Shown here: positions 18,789 to 23,634 of the stretch, piece after piece
Position numbering within the stretch: position 1 is the first letter of the stretch
Layout of the letters: each line of letters opens with the position of its first letter
Assembly (NCBI GenBank): GCA_030374735.1
Contig: JASCIV010000343.1
Coordinates: 1 to 23,634 of the forward strand
DNA from: Gracilaria caudata
Taxonomy: Eukaryota > Rhodophyta > Florideophyceae > Gracilariales > Gracilariaceae
Length of the DNA stretch: 23,634 nt
Direction of reading: 5' to 3'
The notes under the pieces: model-generated
Told to the model about the DNA's origin: nothing
Database searches by the model: none
The model's input: the letters and a program-made list of their open reading frames with translations, nothing else
Position numbers and translations under genes: made by a program

Positions 18789-21125
18789 TTATTCCGGCAT
18801 ATCAGCCAAACGCCAGCTTGGTTCTCCTCCCCTTGCTTTCAACCCACCATATCCGTCCACAATCGTTTCATCCTTGGCAACCGTTGATGCAAAACTCGGT
18901 ACCTTTCGAGCCTCTGCCAGGTATGTTCTCAAGGCCGTGCACTCCTTAGGGAAGCTCCATTTCTTAACCTTGCGTCCTGCGACTTCTACGTTATGCAGCA
19001 TTGGTGCGATCGCAGTATCTTCTCGACTGAATTCCTCTCCACCAAAGAACGGCAATCCATCATTCTTCTTCTGCACCAGCGCAATGCTGTTGTTCACCCT
19101 GATTAATTCTGCTTCCAAGACTTTCTTCGCACTCTCGTCCCCACTCATCCATCTCAAGAAATGCGGATGGAATCTAGTGTAGCCTGGCGTTCCTCTTGCC
19201 AACTTGAGATGTTTCGTGGACGCCAGCTTCTTCGCCTCAGGGAAACGTTCGTGCAAATAAGAGACTATATGTCCCGACTCTTCCACAACGTTACCATCGT
19301 GGTAGATGCAAGGGGTCTTATTTTGCGGATGAAGCAAATAATACCATCCAGGTTTCGCATCGGGCGGAATAGCAACTGCTTTGTACGGAATTCCCATTTC
19401 CCTTAGGGTAATCAATACACGCTGAGAAAACGGACAATCTCCATTTTCAAACTTTTGGAAGCTTCCATCCAAGTTGCCGCGTGCACCACCTACGTAAACT
19501 TCGATTGTATGCGGTAGACGAAGACGTTCGCGCAGATCGCCTTCTGCAACACGGTGATCCCTGTGATTGGCGAGCTCTCGATAAAGCTTGTACAAACTGC
19601 TAGGCGACCGCTGCTCTTCATTATAACGACGAGGTCCAATTCGCAGACGGCTACGACGATAGTACGGGATCGACTTTGCATGAGGCAACGGATCAAAGAA
19701 CTCCACAAGATCAAGCAGGCCAGATTGCATGAAGTACACTCGCGAACCCATCTGGTTTCGACGGCGACGTCCTCGTGGGCTGTTTCGTGCGATTTGCTCC
19801 AGTTTCTCAAAGTCTTCTACTACGGGCTTGTACCATTTACGCACAGATGCATCCTTTTCCATGAGACGGGAAAACTCAAGATATGTGACCATAACTCTAT
19901 TTCCACGTTTAAGATTCTTTACAACTTCTGTGTTGTCGACAAAGTCATACTTGTCCTTCCACAACCGGCGCAAAAGAATCTCTCCCAAAGCAGTCTGCTC
20001 ACGCGGCGGAACCTTGAGAAGGCCCGCCTTGATCGGTTTATCGCCAGGACCCGGTTGGAAGTAATGTTCAGTCTTTTGCATGTCCATCAACGATTGATCG
20101 TTCGCACACAAAACGCCCTGCACGCGACCAAGGATATTGGATAGAATGCGATCTGAAGTTTGGAAACCATAGTCCAGTAGAGTGCTCTCCTGTTTGAGGA
20201 CTTCTACAGTGGCAAGATAGCGACCGAGCAGGTAAGCCGAGTACATTGCCGACTGTTGTGGTGTTTGAGTTGAGCTCTCCATGGTGTCCCAGTCGCCATC
20301 CACAATCACATACAAACGTTCGGCCAACTTGGCGGCACTCTTCAAAATGGGAGCGGCGAGTTCTTCATACACCTGTCGCAACTGTTTCTCAATTTCCAAC
20401 TTTCTCTTTCTGGCGGCTTCCATCTTCTGCTTCTCAGCAACCTTTCGATCTCTCTTCGCCTTGACGCGTGAACCCAGCAATGTGGAAACAGTCGATATCA
20501 ACGCCACCGTGACTGGAGCTGGCACAGTCTTCACAAACGAAGTGGCTCGTGAGGTAATTGTGCTTCCAACGCTGGTTGCAGTAGATGACACTTTTTGAAG
20601 CGGGTTGTCGTGATGGTCTGAAGCGAGAGGCACGGAATGTTCGCCATGCTCGTCATCGGAAGAGCCGTCGTGGCCATCATCACCGTGACCACCGCCGCCA
20701 CCTCCGGAGCCTTTGTTAGCGCCATTACCGAAGAACGGAAGGAAGCTGAAAAAGCCGCGAGAGTTCCCTGAAGTTTTGCTGAAGGTGTCAGTTTCGTGAG
20801 TGACAGACAGTGTGGAAGACGAGGCATGGTGGTCATCGATGGGGTCATGATGCTCCGCCTTGAGATCTTCGCTGTGCGGAATACTTGTTGAATGTTCGTC
20901 TGCGGCTGACGGCGCATCAGACGTTTCACCTGCGCTACCGGATGAAGGTTGTACGCCTTCTGGCTCTGCGGACAGCATGTGAAACGGGAAGAGCACACGT
21001 CGACATGGGTACTTAAAGACGATTGGAGACGGACGCTGTGGAGAGCAGAGCTGAGCAGGCACGCCAAACGTTGTGCGGCCAATTGGCACGGGCGCAACGA
21101 AAGCCATTGAGCCCGGGCGCTCCAT
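18789..21125 (-). CDS. Plastid-targeted protein with C-terminal dehydroascorbate reductase domain
   Basis: The ATG at 21125 gives 778 residues; the next ATG at 21107 (MAFVAP) is also possible and looks like a red-algal transit peptide start. The first 50 residues are basic and hydroxylated with few acids, fitting plastid import. Then come a Ser/Glu/His-rich stretch, FFSFLPFFG plus a Gly run (124-146), a weakly hydrophobic helix (about 202-218), and a Lys/Glu/Arg coil (220-255). Residues about 256-480 resemble an uncharacterised cyanobacterial/plastid domain (AAPILKSAAKLAERLY, YSAYLLGRYLATVEVLK, PREQTALGEI). From about 543 is a GST fold of DHAR type: GDCPFSQR with the active Cys564, NKTPCIYHDG and VVEESGHI for glutathione, and TAIAPMLHNVEVA in the helical part. 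DHAR reduces dehydroascorbate with glutathione. The fusion is unusual; enzyme activity is inferred from the intact CPFS motif. Confidence 0.85.
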   Translation of the reverse strand: MERPGSMAFVAPVPIGRTTFGVPAQLCSPQRPSPIVFKYPCRRVLFPFHMLSAEPEGVQPSSGSAGETSDAPSAADEHSTSIPHSEDLKAEHHDPIDDHHASSSTLSVTHETDTFSKTSGNSRGFFSFLPFFGNGANKGSGGGGGGHGDDGHDGSSDDEHGEHSVPLASDHHDNPLQKVSSTATSVGSTITSRATSFVKTVPAPVTVALISTVSTLLGSRVKAKRDRKVAEKQKMEAARKRKLEIEKQLRQVYEELAAPILKSAAKLAERLYVIVDGDWDTMESSTQTPQQSAMYSAYLLGRYLATVEVLKQESTLLDYGFQTSDRILSNILGRVQGVLCANDQSLMDMQKTEHYFQPGPGDKPIKAGLLKVPPREQTALGEILLRRLWKDKYDFVDNTEVVKNLKRGNRVMVTYLEFSRLMEKDASVRKWYKPVVEDFEKLEQIARNSPRGRRRRNQMGSRVYFMQSGLLDLVEFFDPLPHAKSIPYYRRSRLRIGPRRYNEEQRSPSSLYKLYRELANHRDHRVAEGDLRERLRLPHTIEVYVGGARGNLDGSFQKFENGDCPFSQRVLITLREMGIPYKAVAIPPDAKPGWYYLLHPQNKTPCIYHDGNVVEESGHIVSYLHERFPEAKKLASTKHLKLARGTPGYTRFHPHFLRWMSGDESAKKVLEAELIRVNNSIALVQKKNDGLPFFGGEEFSREDTAIAPMLHNVEVAGRKVKKWSFPKECTALRTYLAEARKVPSFASTVAKDETIVDGYGGLKARGGEPSWRLADMPE

Positions 21126-21797
21126 GTTCGTGGCTTGAGCGTGAGCAGAGCGTGAACAGAGCACAAGCAACGCCCACCGCGCGGTAGGTTTCTTATGGGG
21201 GTGCGCGAGGTGCTTTTTGAGAGCGACAAATCAAGAATCGGGGGATACGACGGTTGCTAAATGTGACAACACGCGCGTGGTGAGGTAGGTGTATTGAAGC
21301 AGCGCTCTGCTGATTGTGGAGAGCATTTTGACTCATGACCACGTCAGCAAAAGCGCGACACAAACGCGGTGCCCTGGACGCATGCGCTGAGGGCAGACGC
21401 ACAAGACAGAAGATAATTACGTTTGGCAGCGGATTGGAGGTGCAGACGCAGAAGCGGGGCTGTATGCCACTGAAAGGGGTCGTATTGTAGCGTAGAAATG
21501 CGCTGACAGGGCTGTGAGACCTTGTTGACTCAAGAGTGGTGTGGCGACGAAGGCAGCGAGGCGTGGGCGATGAGAGTTGCAGCAGCGCGCCCATTTTGGG
21601 CGGCGATCGGTACACTCGCGGGCTTGGTGCAATGGTTGTTGCCGGTGTTGGGGGCTGCGACCTGGGCTTTTATATGCGAAGGTAATAATAATATCTACAA
21701 GATTGGAAGGTTGGGACAGTTAAACGCGCTGTGCTGTTTGCTGTTTTTCTGTATGGCTTATAAGACAAAAACAAGATGGTGGTGAGGAGCAGCAAAA
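21126..21797. promoter_or_regulatory. Upstream region of the DHAR-fusion gene and 3' end of the hydrolase
   Basis: Minus-strand frames here (for example 21193-21615) are open but show no recognisable motif, and begin with non-conserved Ser/Pro/Arg-rich sequence. The stretch should hold the promoter and 5' leader of the fusion gene and the 3' UTR of the hydrolase. AT-rich TAATAATAATAT lies near 21683. Confidence 0.4.
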
Positions 21798-22877
21798 CTA
21801 GCGCTGGGAGTGATTGACGTGGTCCTGAAGAGCTTTGGTGCAAGGCTGCCACTTGGTGACGGCCATCAAAACCGGTTCGCGCGGCAGCTCCAACGGGCGC
21901 TTGGCGGCGCTTTCGAACAGCCGATGCAGCAGTCGGTTCACCTCGGCGGCGCATTCGTCCACAATGAAGTGGCTTCCCATCAGCGACACGCACTGCGCGC
22001 CGATGCGTTGCGCAAGCCCTCGGCTCGCTCGCGGCAGAACCACGGGGTCACATTCGCCGTACACCACCATCTTCGGTACGCGCAGAGCACTCAACTCATG
22101 CGCATCGTGTTGAGATAAACAATGCGTGCGAACGGCTTGCAGATGCGCCCAGAACGAGAGGTTTGCATCGTCTCGCTTCTTGTCGCGACGAATGCCTTCA
22201 AGATAGCGTCTGTAGTAGATGTTTCTGCGCAGCACTTTGTTGCCGGTGGCGTCGTCCAGCGTGAACGAGTTCAAAAACGAGTCTGTGTAATGAAGGCGCA
22301 CGTGCACCTGCGTGGCCATGAAGTCGTCGTAGCCGGCGCGCAGCAGGTCAAACGCGGCGTGCAGCATGTGCGCAGTTGGCACGTTATTCCAAAACCAGCC
22401 GCCATCGTGGCCGCTCAGCAGCGCCAGGCTGCGCACTCGCGGCGCCGCGCGCGGCAGCAGAGCCAGCCGCTGCGCAATCATGCTGCCCATGGAGTGCCCC
22501 ACCAGATGGAAGGCGGCGCGCGCGCCGCACACAAAGTCCAGCACGGCGAGCGCGTCGCGCGCCATGGTGTGGATGTCGTAGCCGTGCGACAGGTGCGCCG
22601 ATGAGCGCGGTAAGCTGCTGTGACCGGCGCCTCTGTTGTCGATCACCAGCAGCGTGTATCGCGGGTGCGCGGAGAAGTACGCCAGCTGGTTGTGCCACAT
22701 GACGCTGGACACGCACATGCCGGGGATGAACAGCACCAGCTGCGGACCGCTTCCAATCAGCGAGTACGCAATGTCCACAGCGGGATGCTGCGGCGGCGCT
22801 ACATTATGGTCGCCGCCCGGCAGCGACGTCACTTGCGACGCTTGTGCGCCATGGCGCACGCGCACTCGACGACGCAT
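21798..22877 (-). CDS. Alpha/beta hydrolase
   Basis: A serine hydrolase of the alpha/beta fold; substrate unknown. I start at the ATG at 22877, giving 359 residues. The frame stays open to 23612, but that extension has no ATG until a distal one and is Arg/Ala/Cys-rich, typical of GC-rich non-coding DNA. In order: LVLFIPGM (strand and oxyanion loop), VIDNRGAGHSSLP, the nucleophile elbow VGHSMGS with Ser129, YGECDPVV carrying the acid Asp, and GSHFIVDECAAEVNRLL carrying the catalytic His. All triad members are present. A cap region with many Arg and Tyr lies between. It resembles esterases and epoxide-hydrolase-like enzymes but cannot be narrowed further. If an upstream exon exists it could add a targeting peptide. 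GC content is much higher than in the genes to its left. Confidence 0.85.
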   Translation of the reverse strand: MRRRVRVRHGAQASQVTSLPGGDHNVAPPQHPAVDIAYSLIGSGPQLVLFIPGMCVSSVMWHNQLAYFSAHPRYTLLVIDNRGAGHSSLPRSSAHLSHGYDIHTMARDALAVLDFVCGARAAFHLVGHSMGSMIAQRLALLPRAAPRVRSLALLSGHDGGWFWNNVPTAHMLHAAFDLLRAGYDDFMATQVHVRLHYTDSFLNSFTLDDATGNKVLRRNIYYRRYLEGIRRDKKRDDANLSFWAHLQAVRTHCLSQHDAHELSALRVPKMVVYGECDPVVLPRASRGLAQRIGAQCVSLMGSHFIVDECAAEVNRLLHRLFESAAKRPLELPREPVLMAVTKWQPCTKALQDHVNHSQR

Positions 22878-23090
22878 AGCAGGCACAGCACTCCGACGCG
22901 CTGTGGCGGCGGCGGCGGGAGACGCAACCGCTTCAGGGAGCAAGGCGGGTGAAAAGGCGACTGCGGGCACCGGAAACGGGTTTGCGCGGGTATACGTGAC
23001 GAGAGGCGGCGCAGCAAACAAGGGCCGCTCCTGCGCGGGGCTGCCGCACACGTCAGTCAACAGCAGCCGCCTTAATGCCCACGGCGCAAA

Positions 23091-23110
23091 AGCAAAGCAA
23101 AGCAAAGCAA
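23091..23110. repeat. AGCAA pentamer repeat, four copies
   Basis: Four perfect tandem copies of AGCAA, preceded by a related GCAAA. A simple short repeat inside the CpG-rich region. Confidence 0.85.
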
Positions 23111-23455
23111 ACAGACGCGCGCCGGGCGCCGACGGGCGCGCGTGCTCTTGCACGCACACGCCCACAATGTGGAAGCAGCCACAGTTCGACACAGCAGCGC
23201 GCGTCAAGCCATCGCGCGTGAGCGCGCGCGCATCGCCGCGCGCCAGCGACGAGCGCGGCGAAAAGGAACGCACACACGAGCAGCGCCAGCCGAGATGCAA
23301 TCTCCGCGAGTGCGCGCGCACGCGCAGCCACCGCGCGCATTTTGCATTGCATCGCGCGTCGCGCAATTCACAAATTGAACACGCGTCGCCATCGCCACGC
23401 GCCGCCACGCGCCGCCGCCGCCACCGCCGCCGCGCGCCGCGCTGACGTGTCAAGG

Positions 23456-23473
23456 GCGCGCGCGCGCGCGCGC
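23456..23473. repeat. (GC)9 alternating tract
   Basis: Eighteen bases of strict G/C alternation, a sequence type able to adopt Z-DNA under negative supercoiling. It lies in the presumed upstream region of the hydrolase. Confidence 0.85.
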
Positions 23474-23595
23474 CGTCGTGACAGCGGCGTCGCCCGCGGC
23501 GGAGAGCCGCACGGTCAACGTGGTGCGCCACGTGCAGCGCCGTGCGGCCACGCAACGCGCTACACGCGCGCACACACACGCCCGCGCCGCGAAAC

Positions 23596-23634
23596 AAAAT
23601 AAAAAAACACAAACGAAAAAAAAAAAAAAACGAA
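23596..23634. repeat. A-rich tract at the window edge
   Basis: Mostly A on the plus strand, including AAAATAAAA and a run of 14 A. It could be a simple A-tract, the 3' end of a plus-strand element or gene, or only low complexity; the window ends here. Confidence 0.5.

Larger units (their letters stand above)
22878..23595. promoter_or_regulatory. CpG-dense upstream region of the hydrolase
   Basis: Extremely GC- and CpG-rich with several long contradictory open frames on both strands, which I read as compositional. It contains short simple repeats, GCC triplet runs (about 23401-23440) and a pure CG alternation. It probably includes the promoter and 5' leader of the hydrolase. Confidence 0.45.

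Noticed and set aside
22636..23445. Plus-strand frame of 269 codons
   Set aside because: Antisense to the hydrolase and its CpG-rich upstream region; low-complexity Arg/Ala/His sequence without a domain.
22878..23612. 245-residue N-terminal extension of the hydrolase frame
   Set aside because: No ATG between the first codon and residue 246, and composition is that of GC-rich non-coding DNA. An upstream exon remains possible.

Overview
This window looks like nuclear DNA from a eukaryotic alga, most likely a red alga (Rhodophyta). The grounds are a plant/algal GDP-mannose 3,5-epimerase, a plastid-type protein whose N-terminus carries a MAFV-type transit peptide start ending in a plant-like dehydroascorbate reductase domain, eukaryotic nuclear proteins (TFIIH helicase XPB, ribosome-assembly factor NOC4, an R3H protein), and short GT-AG introns of about 90-120 nt. 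The lineage call is an inference; the eukaryotic and plastid-bearing nature is much firmer.

Layout from left to right: XPB/Ssl2 helicase (+, 464-3031). A multi-exon gene on the minus strand (3223-6828) whose exons I joined through GTAAGT-type donors; it has a helical-repeat N-terminus, a long acidic/Ser-rich middle and a C-terminal coiled coil, the build of meiotic chromosome axis proteins (SYCP2/SYCP3/ASY3/Red1). NOC4 nucleolar protein (-, 6918-8357). A WD40-like protein with two YDRR boxes (+, 9024-10316). GDP-mannose 3,5-epimerase (-, 11047-12099). A GC-rich gene-free stretch, then an R3H-domain protein resembling R3HDM4 (+, 13497-14180). A gene-poor stretch of 2.3 kb (14181-16467) holding two adjacent decayed C-terminal ends of LINE-type retrotransposons. 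Mitochondrially targeted NADP-isocitrate dehydrogenase with one intron (-, 16468-17909). A plastid protein of about 778 residues with a C-terminal DHAR/GST domain (-, 18789-21125). An alpha/beta hydrolase (-, 21798-22877) with a very GC- and CpG-rich upstream region running to the window edge.

Functionally there are three themes. One is DNA/RNA housekeeping (XPB, NOC4, R3H protein, WD40). The second is a candidate meiotic axis gene, the most intron-rich gene here. The third is ascorbate/redox metabolism: the epimerase that feeds ascorbate synthesis, a DHAR-type enzyme that recycles ascorbate, and an NADPH-producing dehydrogenase lie within 10 kb. Whether that proximity means anything is open.
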